From Kosakonia cowanii JCM 10956 = DSM 18146 (lineage in GTDB: Bacteria; Pseudomonadota; Gammaproteobacteria; Enterobacterales; Enterobacteriaceae): a stretch of 64,000 bases of DNA. A program made the position numbers and the translations under genes. The DNA lies in contig NZ_CP019445.1 in assembly GCF_001975225.1 (NCBI RefSeq), positions 3,844,001 to 3,908,000 of the forward strand. Reading direction: 5' to 3'. Positions 24,064-32,598 of the stretch are shown here, piece after piece (the stretch's first letter is position 1; each line of letters opens with the position of its first letter). The notes beneath the pieces are model-generated. The model saw nothing but the letters and a program-made list of their open reading frames with translations. It had not been told where the DNA came from and did not search any database.

Positions 24064-24453
24064 TTACTCACCTAATATTATTGGCTTGTTGTGCATTGCG
24101 ATCTTTTTAGGGTCTTTGGGATCATACTTAATAGTCAACCCATTACCAGCCTTATAATTATCAATCTCATCTAATGCCAGGGCTTCTTTTATACTAGCCT
24201 CAACCTCCTGACCATCTTGCGTCTTAAAATGGACAGTAATCTGATATATGGGCTTATTACCCCCCCATGATGTAGTCTGATGTGAAGCAATGATGTCTGC
24301 CTCAACTGCAACACCTGTTTTAGCCACCCGACTTTCAGTAAAGCCGCTTTTAATTGTGGGCATTATCTCTGTTACTATCATTCGACCGAACGCAAACACT
24401 CCGACAACCACTAATAACACAGTTCCAACACTTGAAATTGAATCAAACATCAT
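24064..24453 (-). CDS. DUF3592-like single-pass membrane protein after vgrG2
   Basis: A 129-residue protein starting 9 bp after the vgrG2 stop. The N-terminus contains one membrane helix (GTVLLVVVGVFAFGRMIVTE). The rest is a small beta domain with ADIIASHQTTSWGGNKPIYQ, ITVHFKTQDGQEVEASIKEA and a final NGLTIKYDPKDPKK, a DUF3592-type strand pattern. Being the first gene after a VgrG, with degraded relatives further downstream, it is a candidate immunity protein. However, vgrG2 has no obvious toxin domain that would need one. Confidence 0.6.
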   Translation of the reverse strand: MMFDSISSVGTVLLVVVGVFAFGRMIVTEIMPTIKSGFTESRVAKTGVAVEADIIASHQTTSWGGNKPIYQITVHFKTQDGQEVEASIKEALALDEIDNYKAGNGLTIKYDPKDPKKIAMHNKPIILGE

Positions 24454-24462
24454 TACCTCTAC

Positions 24463-26700
24463 TTAAACAAGAAGGGTTAAAGCTTTTGAACTCCAATGAA
24501 TACCACCTGAAGTAATAAAAGCGCCTATCTTTTTCATTTCCATCGCAGAGTTTTTTAACTCAAATGACTTGTGTGAAAATGAGATGGGGTTAATGCTAGC
24601 ACTAGTTTGCATATAGGCGAAACTAGCTCCTTTAAATGAAATTGACAGAAGTTCACTCGTAGTGTGCTTTTTGAAGTAGGTGATCGCTTTTTCAGCAAAC
24701 GAGTGCTTATTAGTATCAGTTGTTTCGAAAATAGGTGAGTCGATCAAAACTTTCTCGCCGCTCTTTATCTTTATTAACTTAGGGCTATAAAAAGAAATTT
24801 CTCCGTCATTGACATTTTGAGTCCAATTGCCGCCGTTGACATTTACCAGCAGGCCTCCATCACCGATTTCTATATCCTGCCCGTTATCATATTTTCCCGT
24901 CAACATCTGAGTAACATGATGTAGCTCGGCCCCATCTATATTCGTCTCTCTTCCATCTTTAATTGTCACGTTATCACCACCACTGGTTATATTCAGCTTA
25001 CGCCCATTCTTAATGGTTTCCGTCTGGCTGTTATTAAAGGTCGTGGTTTCCTCTTGATCGACAGTGGTCGTGCGCTTTGCCCGATAATAAAATGACGCAT
25101 CACCGGTAACATCGTCCTTCTGCTCTTTCAGGATGGTGGTGGTACGATTGCCATCGACATTAACCGTTTTGTCATTTTCGACGGAGACTTTCATGTCTTT
25201 TTCGGAGTGCAATTCAACGGCTTCGCTGCCGGGGCGATCCTCGAAGAAGAGATAGCTGGCGTTGTCTTTGTTGCCATCCTTACTGCGCGTCATAAAGCCC
25301 ATGCGCGTTGAATCATCGGGCAGTGACCATGGCGGCATGCTCGCTTCGTTGTAGACGCGTCCTGTCACAATCGGGCGGTCCGGGTCGCCGTTGATGAAGT
25401 CAATCACCACCTCATCACCCACGCGCGGAATTTGTACCCCGCCGAAGCCCTGGCCTGCCCACGCGCTCGACACGCGCACCCAGCAGGAGCTGGTGTCGTC
25501 CCCTTTCGCCTGCCGGTCCCAGTGGAATTTCACCTTTATCCGGCCATATTTATCTGTCCAGATACTCTCGCCCTGCGGGCCGACCACCTTCGCCGTCTGC
25601 GGGCCGTGGGTTTTCGGCCACGCCGTCACCGGTGCCGGGCGGAACACCACCGAGGAGGGAATCACGGTGAAGTCGGTACGGTGCACCGTCTCGCCGTCCG
25701 ACCCGCTGGCGTAGCGGTTCTCCTCGAGGAAGTAGTTTGCCTCGGTGGTCAGGTACTCGCCGTTATCGCTGAAGAACGGCGCGTTGTAGAGCGCAAAGGT
25801 GTGGCCCGGCGCGATACCCGTCGCTGTGGCGGTGGCCTGAATCTGCTGGTGCTCCACCTGCCAGCGCTCCTGGCGGATGCGGGCGTAGTATTCGCCGTGA
25901 CCGTGCTCGACAAAGCGTCCAGGCCAGTCGTAGACGTCAATGCTCCCCGGCTGCGGCGAGGCAGGGTTCTGCCGGGCCTGGAACAGCCACGCGTTCGGTT
26001 TGCGGAAGTCGTAGTCATCGAGGCTGTAGATACCCGGCGTCACGCTGTCCTCCAGCGCCCACTGGCTGATGCCCTCTTCGCTGGTGCTGCCGCCGGACGG
26101 CGTCGGGTGGTAGGGAATGGTTTCGTACCCGCTGAAGGGCTGGTGTTCGGTGGCGGCGTCCGTCAGCACCATCACATGCCGGTCGGCTTCGTGACTGAAG
26201 TGGTAGGCAATGCCTTCAAGCTCCATCAGACGGCTGATGAAGTCAAAACTGCTCTCCTGGTACTGTACGCAGTAGCCCCAGCTCCGGTAGCTGCCGGTCA
26301 GACGGTCCTCAAGGTTCACCTGGTATTCGCCAAGCAGCGTTTTCACAATCTGCGGCACCGTCTGCTCCTGGAAGATGCGCAGGTTGCGGTCGCGCTTCAT
26401 CGGCCACACGTCCGGCTCCACCGTCAGCCGGTAGACCGCATACCGCGTCCCGGACATCTCCGTGGCGCTCACCGCCACGCGGGTGATTTTCCCGTTGAAG
26501 TGGCGCATGCCGCCGGCAATCCCCTGCGTCGGCACATTCACCGTCACCGGCTGGCCGAGCAGCTGGCTGCGGTCGATACGCGCGTCGGTGCCCAGCACCG
26601 TCAGGGAGAAGGCAAACGCTTCAGACAGCGCCTCGCGACCGGTGAGTTTCCAGAAAAGCAGGCCGTCTACCGGCAGCTTGACCGTGATCCTGTCTTGCAT
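24463..26700 (-). CDS. vgrG: VgrG spike protein (vgrG2)
   Basis: A 745-residue TssI protein. ATG 26700 is preceded by AGAGGA. Residues 1-480 are the gp27/gp5 core, nearly identical to vgrG1. After the MPPWSLP point the sequences part. Here a beta-helical needle follows, rich in Thr, Asn and Asp (VENDKTVNVDGNRTTTILKE, NGRKLNITSGGDNVTIKDGR). A 100-residue tail (KHSFAEKAITYFKKH, SFKGASFAYMQTSASI, SGGIHWSSKALTLLV) carries no recognisable enzyme motif. It could be a structural VgrG or a cargo-docking tail. It lies downstream of the ppkA and DUF1795 genes and may be the end of the main structural operon. Confidence 0.92.
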   Translation of the reverse strand: MQDRITVKLPVDGLLFWKLTGREALSEAFAFSLTVLGTDARIDRSQLLGQPVTVNVPTQGIAGGMRHFNGKITRVAVSATEMSGTRYAVYRLTVEPDVWPMKRDRNLRIFQEQTVPQIVKTLLGEYQVNLEDRLTGSYRSWGYCVQYQESSFDFISRLMELEGIAYHFSHEADRHVMVLTDAATEHQPFSGYETIPYHPTPSGGSTSEEGISQWALEDSVTPGIYSLDDYDFRKPNAWLFQARQNPASPQPGSIDVYDWPGRFVEHGHGEYYARIRQERWQVEHQQIQATATATGIAPGHTFALYNAPFFSDNGEYLTTEANYFLEENRYASGSDGETVHRTDFTVIPSSVVFRPAPVTAWPKTHGPQTAKVVGPQGESIWTDKYGRIKVKFHWDRQAKGDDTSSCWVRVSSAWAGQGFGGVQIPRVGDEVVIDFINGDPDRPIVTGRVYNEASMPPWSLPDDSTRMGFMTRSKDGNKDNASYLFFEDRPGSEAVELHSEKDMKVSVENDKTVNVDGNRTTTILKEQKDDVTGDASFYYRAKRTTTVDQEETTTFNNSQTETIKNGRKLNITSGGDNVTIKDGRETNIDGAELHHVTQMLTGKYDNGQDIEIGDGGLLVNVNGGNWTQNVNDGEISFYSPKLIKIKSGEKVLIDSPIFETTDTNKHSFAEKAITYFKKHTTSELLSISFKGASFAYMQTSASINPISFSHKSFELKNSAMEMKKIGAFITSGGIHWSSKALTLLV
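25319..26690 (-). repeat. Long repeat shared with vgrG1 (copy 2)
   Basis: Partner of 16630-18000. Only sparse, mostly third-position differences are seen across the copy. Such identity over one domain, ending sharply at WSLP, indicates recent duplication or ongoing gene conversion between the two vgrG genes. Confidence 0.85.
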
Positions 26701-26755
26701 GGTGAAGTCCTCTGTGACATCTGATTTTAATGTGGGGTGAGCTGGCAGTGCAGCG

Positions 26756-27136
26756 TTAGCGAGCGCGATGGAATTTCAGGCTTTGAATAATTTCCTGATA
26801 TTGCTGTTGATAAGACTCACTGAATTCACCCGGGCAGGTACCCACATAGCTGACCATTTTCTGACCCGTTGCAGGATCCGCCAGCAAAATGATGGTTTGC
26901 CGCTGATAAATGATCCGGTTGTCATTGCTGAACTGATAAAACAACTCGACGGCAGGATTGCCATCAACGTCTAACATTTGGGTGGATTCGAGGTGAAAAT
27001 CGGTGAGCGTCATCTCCAGCTCGCGGATCTTTCTGGCGGCGACGGTATGAACCTTATCATCGGCTTTGGCGCTGGCACGAGAGACAACAAACGTAAATTC
27101 ACTGCCACCGTTATTACTGTGTGTTAATAAATTCAT
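26756..27136 (-). CDS. DcrB/DUF1795-like (Eag-type) T6SS protein
   Basis: A 126-residue protein with the DUF1795 pattern: MNLLTHSNNGGSEFTFVVSR, KIRELEMTLTDFHLEST, DVDGNPAVELFYQF, RIIYQRQTIILL, and a closing YQQQYQEIIQSLKF. Eag proteins of this family bind the transmembrane helices of PAAR/Rhs effectors and load them on VgrG. Here the usual first 15-20 residues are absent. The codons just upstream of the ATG read YKKDRT, as in the family's WxDRTMN segment, but are cut by an in-frame TAG. The gene may therefore be 5'-truncated, or may belong to a shorter subfamily. It sits between ppkA and vgrG2 with no intact effector next to it. Confidence 0.62.
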   Translation of the reverse strand: MNLLTHSNNGGSEFTFVVSRASAKADDKVHTVAARKIRELEMTLTDFHLESTQMLDVDGNPAVELFYQFSNDNRIIYQRQTIILLADPATGQKMVSYVGTCPGEFSESYQQQYQEIIQSLKFHRAR

Positions 27137-27278
27137 AGTTCTGTCTTTTTTATAGGTCGGACGAGACTAAGGTCGTGATGAAAAGAAGAAGCCGTTGCTC
27201 CCTGCAGCAAGGTGAAATGATACGCGCGGGATGATGCTCCCGCGCGTGACCGGGTCAGGGTGCCCGGGTAAACAACGA

Positions 27279-28733
27279 TTACCGCGGCTGCGGATTGATA
27301 AGCCAGGTGCCCGGGTTAGCAATATCGACAGTCTGGCTACGAGTCTGGCCATTGCCTTCCAGCACCAGCTCGTAACGGCCCGGTTTCACTTTCAGAGAAG
27401 CAAAACCGTTGGTGGCCGGTGAAACAGACTGGCTTTCGCCGTTGAGCGTCAGCTTCTCGCCCTCGTTCATACGAACAAAGAGTTGTGCTATCGGTGCCTG
27501 CGAGGTCACTGGTGCGGCGCTCGGCGTTTCACTCTGGCTCTGTGCTGGCTGAGTCGTCGGCTGTGCAACTGGCTCGCTCTGGCGCGGCGGCTCGACAGGC
27601 GCGCTGTTCTGCTGCGGCTGCGAGTTATTCACTGTCTCCGTTGCGCCCTTTTCTGGCTCTGAGCTGCTGCTGAACAGCAGCGCGCCAGCGACAACACCGA
27701 CAATCACACCTGCCGCGACCAGCGCAGGCAGTTTGTAGCGCTGCCAGCCAGCAACCTCAACTTTTTCCGGCGTCTCTTCAACCGGTACCAGCATGGTGCC
27801 AGGCTGCTTCACGTTCAGCACATCGTCGATCCCGGCGACCGGCATCTCAATCAGCGCGGCAAACTCATCTATCGACTGCGGACGATCTTCCATCTTCAGC
27901 GCCAGCGCGCGATCAACAGCCTGCAACAGTGCATGAGAGTAGCCCGGCAGCCCGCGCTGGGTCAGCGGGACATAGGTGTCCTGAATGCTGCGCACTACGC
28001 TGACCGGCGGCGGTGAGCCGATGATCATGGTATGCAGCACGGCACCCAGGGCGTAGATATCGGTCCACGGCCCCTGCTCGCTCTCGTTATCGTCGGTGTA
28101 TTGCTCGATCGGCGCATAGCCCGGGCGCAGCATGGTTTCGGTTTCATCAGAAATCGAACCGATACTGCGGCGCGCGGAGCCGAAATCAAGCAACACCGGT
28201 AAGCCGTTTTCCTGAATCTGGATATTGTCCAGTGAGATATCACGATGGAGATAACCCTCATCGTGAATGGTCTTGATTGCCCCCAGCAGCATCGGCAGCA
28301 TGCGGCGGATCCAGGCTTCATTGATCAGTGCCGGATTCTTCTCACGCAGGCGCGACAGCGTCGTGCCGCTGTAGAACACCGTCCCCATGTATGCGGTGTC
28401 GTTCTGCACCCAGAAACGCAGCACATGCAGCAGGTTCGGGTGGTTAAAACGGGCCAGTAAACGGGCTTCCTGGATAAAACTGTTCAAACCGGCGGTAAAC
28501 GCTTTACTGAAGCGCTCGCTGCGCAGCACCAGCGTCATGTCGTCGTTACGCACTGCCAGCGAAGAGGGCATAAACTCTTTTATCGCGATGGTTCGCTCAA
28601 GCTGGTGATCCCAGGCGCGATAGACGATGCCGAACCCTCCACCACCGATCACTTCTTTAATTTCAAACTCATTGAAGCGATATCCCGGTGGCAACGCGTT
28701 CGGTACACTCCGGTTGTTATCGTGATCCGTCAT
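27279..28733 (-). CDS. ppkA: T6SS serine/threonine protein kinase PpkA
   Basis: A 484-residue kinase. The Hanks-type domain (about 15-290) shows the Gly loop IGGGGFGIVYRA, the ATP lysine in TIAIKEFMPS, catalytic HRDISLDNI, LDFGSARR, and an APIEQY activation segment. A short proline/serine linker leads to one membrane helix (LPALVAAGVIVGVVAGALLF). A periplasmic region rich in Gln/Pro/Ser follows and ends in a PEGA-like strand set (LKVKPGRYELVLEGNG). PpkA phosphorylates the FHA protein to promote T6SS assembly in systems such as Pseudomonas H1. tagH, pppA and tagF in this locus complete that circuit. Confidence 0.88.
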   Translation of the reverse strand: MTDHDNNRSVPNALPPGYRFNEFEIKEVIGGGGFGIVYRAWDHQLERTIAIKEFMPSSLAVRNDDMTLVLRSERFSKAFTAGLNSFIQEARLLARFNHPNLLHVLRFWVQNDTAYMGTVFYSGTTLSRLREKNPALINEAWIRRMLPMLLGAIKTIHDEGYLHRDISLDNIQIQENGLPVLLDFGSARRSIGSISDETETMLRPGYAPIEQYTDDNESEQGPWTDIYALGAVLHTMIIGSPPPVSVVRSIQDTYVPLTQRGLPGYSHALLQAVDRALALKMEDRPQSIDEFAALIEMPVAGIDDVLNVKQPGTMLVPVEETPEKVEVAGWQRYKLPALVAAGVIVGVVAGALLFSSSSEPEKGATETVNNSQPQQNSAPVEPPRQSEPVAQPTTQPAQSQSETPSAAPVTSQAPIAQLFVRMNEGEKLTLNGESQSVSPATNGFASLKVKPGRYELVLEGNGQTRSQTVDIANPGTWLINPQPR

Positions 28734-28759
28734 ATTGGAAAACTCTCTTGATAATGGCG

Positions 28760-31378
28760 TTACGCCGCAAACTGACAGTGAAACTCACCCTGCTCAAACG
28801 TGACACGTAAACGCTTATAATGCTCGTCTCGCGCGCTGGCGTCGAGTAATAGCTGGCTCATAAGCGGCAGCAAAGTGTTGGTAAGGATGGAGTCAACCAT
28901 ACGTCCGCCCGATTCCACTTCCGTACAGCGGGCGACGATCTGTTCAACCACGCTCTCATCCACTTCGGAAACGATGCCATGGTTCTCTTCGAGACGACGC
29001 TGAATACGCTTAAGCTGCAGACGCACGATCATCGCCAGCATCTCATCGCTCAACGGATAGTACGGTACCACCAGCAGACGGCCTAACAGCGCAGGCGGGA
29101 AGACCTGCAGCAGCGGCGCGCGCAGCGCGTCACGCAGCGCGTCCGGTTCCGGCATCAGCTCCGGGTCGGCGCACATACCGGTGATCAGATCGGTACCGAC
29201 GTTGGAGGTGAGGATGATAATGGTGTTACGGAAATCGATATGGCGGCCTTCGCCATCTTCCATCCACCCTTTATCGAACACCTGGAAGAAAATCTCATGC
29301 ACATCGGGATGCGCTTTTTCAATCTCATCCAGCAGCACCACGCTGTAGGGACGACGGCGTACGGCTTCCGTTAACACGCCGCCTTCACCATAACCGACGT
29401 AGCCCGGAGGCGCGCCTTTCAGGGTGGAGACCGTATGCGCTTCCTGGAACTCGCTCATATTGATGGTGATGATGTTCTGCTCGCCGCCGTAGAGCGACTC
29501 TGCCAGCGCCAGCGCGGTTTCGGTTTTACCGACACCAGAGGGGCCGCAGAGCATAAACACGCCGACCGGCTTGTTCGGATCGTCAAGGCGCGCGCGCGAG
29601 GTGCGAACACGTTTGGCAATCAGCTCCAGACCGTGACGTTGACCAATAACGCGTTCATTTAAGGTATCAGCCAGTTTCAGCACCGCGTCGATCTCATCTT
29701 TCACCATCCGGCCCAGCGGAATGCCGGTCCAGTCAGAGACCACGGCGGCAACCACGTTGGCATCCACGGAGGTAAAGAGCAGCGGCTCGTCGCCCTGCAA
29801 CGCGCGCAGCGCATTTTGCTGCTCGGTAAGGGTGGCGCGTAACTCAGCCAGCGCCTCTTCCGGCGCGGTGTGCAGCTGCGCACGCTGGGCGATGATGCTG
29901 TCCACCAGCGCCTGCTCCTGCTCCCAGCGCTGCGTGAGCTCATCGCGCTGCGCGGCCAGTTTCTCCAGATCGGCCTGCAGTTTCACCACGCGCTCGCTGT
30001 CGCCAACAGCGACTTTGGCTTCACGATTGGCGATCTCGATCTCCACGTCCAGCGCGTCGATGCGGTGCTGGCAATCTTCCAGTTGCGGCGGCGGTGAACT
30101 CTGGCTAACGGCAACGCGCGCGCAGGCAGTATCAAGCAGGGCAACCGCTTTGTCCGGCAGCTGTCGCGCCGGAATATAACGATGCGACAGCTTCACGGCG
30201 GCAACTACGGCTTCATCCAGCAGCAGTACGCGGTGATGTTTCTCCAGCGCTGACACGGTGCTACGCAGCATCAGTACCGCTTTCTCTTCGTCTGGCTCGG
30301 CGACCTGTACGGTCTGGAAACGACGGGTCAGCGCCGGATCCTTCTCAATGTATTTTTTATACTCAGCCCAGGTCGTGGCACCGATGGTGCGCAGCTGTCC
30401 ACGTGCCAGCGCCGGTTTCAGCAGGTTGGCGGCATCGCCAGTGCCCTGCTGGCCGCCTGCGCCAATCAGCGTGTGGATCTCATCGATAAAGAGAATGATC
30501 GGCGTCGGGCTGGACTGCACTTCGTTAATCAGCGCCTGCAGACGCGCTTCAAACTCCCCTTTCATCCCTGCGCCCGCTTGCAGCATGCCGATATCAAGCA
30601 GCCACAGCTGAACGTCAACCAGCGGCTCAGGCACGTCGCCACTGGCGATACGCAGCGCCAGGCCTTCGACCACGGCGGTTTTACCCACCCCGGCTTCACC
30701 GGTCAGCAACGGGTTATTCTGGCGACGGCGCATCAGGATATCGACCATCTGGCGGATCTCTTCGTCGCGCCCGACAACCGGATCGATCTTGCCATCACGC
30801 GCACGCGCGGTGAGATCCTGGCCATACTGAGCAAGCGTCCCCTGCTGAGTGGGTGCAGCAACACCGCTTTCATCATTCAGGGCGACCGTTGCCTGCTGCG
30901 TCTCTTTGCTGTTGGCACAAATGGTGTCGAAATTATCCAGCAGCGCATCGGCGCTGACGCGATCAAACTGTGGGGAGATGCCTTTCAGTACGTTGGCGAG
31001 GCTCCAGGTTTTCAGGATCCCCGCGAGCAGGTGACCGCCGCGAATGCGGGTGACGCCAAATTTCAGCGAACCGTAGACCCATGCGCGCTCAACCGCTGTA
31101 TCAATATGCTCTGACAGGTCGGAAACGGAACTTGCGCCACGGGGCAGTTTATCCAGCGCCGCGACGATATCGCGCGTTAGCGCCTGCTCATCAAGTGAAA
31201 AGTGGCGGATAACCTGCTGCAGATCGCCATCCGACTGCTGCATCAACTGATGCAGCCAGTGAACCAGTTCCACATAAGGGTTACCCCGCAGTTTACAAAA
31301 CGCGGTGGCGCTCTCCAGCGAGGTGAATAAGAGTGTGTCGAGTTTGCCGAATAAGACGGCGCGGCTGATTTCTGACAT
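28760..31378 (-). CDS. clpV: T6SS AAA+ ATPase ClpV (TssH)
   Basis: An 872-residue ClpB-family ATPase that disassembles the contracted TssB/TssC sheath. ATG 31378 is favoured (GGAAG six bases upstream) over one four codons earlier. N-domain 1-150; first AAA module with Walker [14 protein letters not shown] and Walker [15 protein letters not shown]; middle coiled-coil region ([38 protein letters not shown]); second AAA module with [16 protein letters not shown] and [14 protein letters not shown]. All catalytic blocks are intact. It is followed by ppkA with a 26-bp gap. Confidence 0.94.
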   Translation of the reverse strand: MSEISRAVLFGKLDTLLFTSLESATAFCKLRGNPYVELVHWLHQLMQQSDGDLQQVIRHFSLDEQALTRDIVAALDKLPRGASSVSDLSEHIDTAVERAWVYGSLKFGVTRIRGGHLLAGILKTWSLANVLKGISPQFDRVSADALLDNFDTICANSKETQQATVALNDESGVAAPTQQGTLAQYGQDLTARARDGKIDPVVGRDEEIRQMVDILMRRRQNNPLLTGEAGVGKTAVVEGLALRIASGDVPEPLVDVQLWLLDIGMLQAGAGMKGEFEARLQALINEVQSSPTPIILFIDEIHTLIGAGGQQGTGDAANLLKPALARGQLRTIGATTWAEYKKYIEKDPALTRRFQTVQVAEPDEEKAVLMLRSTVSALEKHHRVLLLDEAVVAAVKLSHRYIPARQLPDKAVALLDTACARVAVSQSSPPPQLEDCQHRIDALDVEIEIANREAKVAVGDSERVVKLQADLEKLAAQRDELTQRWEQEQALVDSIIAQRAQLHTAPEEALAELRATLTEQQNALRALQGDEPLLFTSVDANVVAAVVSDWTGIPLGRMVKDEIDAVLKLADTLNERVIGQRHGLELIAKRVRTSRARLDDPNKPVGVFMLCGPSGVGKTETALALAESLYGGEQNIITINMSEFQEAHTVSTLKGAPPGYVGYGEGGVLTEAVRRRPYSVVLLDEIEKAHPDVHEIFFQVFDKGWMEDGEGRHIDFRNTIIILTSNVGTDLITGMCADPELMPEPDALRDALRAPLLQVFPPALLGRLLVVPYYPLSDEMLAMIVRLQLKRIQRRLEENHGIVSEVDESVVEQIVARCTEVESGGRMVDSILTNTLLPLMSQLLLDASARDEHYKRLRVTFEQGEFHCQFAA

Positions 31379-31456
31379 GGGTTCTTCCATTATTCATAAT
31401 TAATTAGCACTTCATCCTTCGTGCTGTCTCGTCGATGGCGGCCCCATCTCCTTTGT

Positions 31457-31474
31457 CGCTTACGGGTGTAAGCG
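31457..31474. other. Small perfect hairpin between tssG and clpV
   Basis: CGCTTAC, a four-base loop and GTAAGCG form a perfect 7-bp stem in the 176-bp gap separating the tssG stop from the clpV start. There is no U-run on the minus strand. It may be a processing or stabilising structure in the T6SS transcript. Confidence 0.4.
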
Positions 31475-31554
31475 TCCGGGATACGCCGGCTTACCGTGCA
31501 ACGCAACGCGAATGATTTTGTGCAGACGTCAGACAGGGATGCAAAATCGAAGGA

Positions 31555-32598
31555 TTACCCCTCCGGGCTAAATACCAAATCTCCACGCGCTTCTGGTCTC
31601 GGTTGCATACCAAGCCAGGCGCTATACCCCAGACGGCTGTCGCCGCCCAGCGCGGCGCCGACAACATCTTCGCTGCGCAGGATAATTTTCACCGCCCACT
31701 GATACTCAATGCCCAGATACTGGCGCACCCAGTCACGAAGCGCAGCGACATACTTCTCTCCCGGCAGAAAGCGCCGGTAGGTTTCAGCCGGTAGCGGGCC
31801 GATCTCAATGCGAAATTTATGGCACACATCGCGCACCGCCTCACCAAGAAAGGTGGACTGGCCCAGACGCGGCGCGTGCCGTCCACCCTGCAGGCGTGCG
31901 CGTTCGCGCGGGCTGAGCGGCATCCACTGCGGAACGTTCTCCACAATGTTGACCGGCACATTGAAATAGCCGCGCAGGATCTTCGCCAGACCTTCAGGAT
32001 CGCGACCGTTACGGGTTAAGTGCCCCGCCAGCGCGAAGCGGGAATGGGGGCTGAGCGTCCCCTTCTCCAGCTGTCCCGGCTGCCCCATGCCGATCAGCGA
32101 TGCGATATAGTGCTCGAAGCGATTATTGTCTTTGCGATCGAGAGAGACCGTCGGTTGCGCATCCGCCCACGCACGATAAAAGAGCAGCGTCAGCCGATGA
32201 TGGAACAGATCGGCAAAGGCGCTCATGCTCTCATCCTGATGGTGGTCGATACGCTCGCGCGCATACTCCGTCAAATGGATGGGCAGCGGGCCGTTAGGGC
32301 CAAAAAGACCAAAGCTGTAGATCGACACATCATAGAGCGGCGATGCTTCGCGCTTTTTCACCCCGGCGAGCGTTGCCGGCGCGAAACTGAGCGATGGCGT
32401 CTGCCCGACGCGCAGCGACTCAAAGCGCGGCAGCGGTGCGCGCCCCAGCGGGTAACGCTCACCGCCGCGCGCATCCACGCGACGCAACAGAGTAAAGAGA
32501 TCGTAACGCCACGGCGTTGCCATCACGTTCTGCCAGAAGGCATCCGGCAAGCTGTTCAGGCGGACGATCGCAGGCTTGAGCGCGGGCGTGTCGGTCAT
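31555..32598 (-). CDS. tssG: T6SS baseplate protein TssG
   Basis: A 347-residue baseplate wedge component (VasB/ImpH family). ATG 32598 overlaps the tssF stop (ATGA). Family blocks are visible: RYDLFTLLRRVDARGG, YPLGRAPLPRFESLRVGQTP, YDVSIYSFGLFGPNGPLPIH, LTEYARERIDHHQDESMSAF, DLFHHRLTLLFYRAWADAQP and a C-terminal LGYSAWLGMQPR. TssG joins TssE, TssF and TssK around the VgrG hub. Coupling to tssF matches the usual stoichiometric TssF2-TssG unit. Confidence 0.93.
   Translation of the reverse strand: MTDTPALKPAIVRLNSLPDAFWQNVMATPWRYDLFTLLRRVDARGGERYPLGRAPLPRFESLRVGQTPSLSFAPATLAGVKKREASPLYDVSIYSFGLFGPNGPLPIHLTEYARERIDHHQDESMSAFADLFHHRLTLLFYRAWADAQPTVSLDRKDNNRFEHYIASLIGMGQPGQLEKGTLSPHSRFALAGHLTRNGRDPEGLAKILRGYFNVPVNIVENVPQWMPLSPRERARLQGGRHAPRLGQSTFLGEAVRDVCHKFRIEIGPLPAETYRRFLPGEKYVAALRDWVRQYLGIEYQWAVKIILRSEDVVGAALGGDSRLGYSAWLGMQPRPEARGDLVFSPEG

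Noticed and set aside
27279..28733. Possible pseudokinase because HRDISLDN lacks the usual HRDxK lysine
   Set aside because: HRDxSxxN is a common variant in bacterial Hanks-type kinases; the ATP lysine, DFG and the Asn are all present.
28760..31378. Possibility that the ClpB-like ATPase is the general disaggregase ClpB
   Set aside because: Its place between tssG and ppkA and the shorter middle domain fit ClpV of the T6SS.
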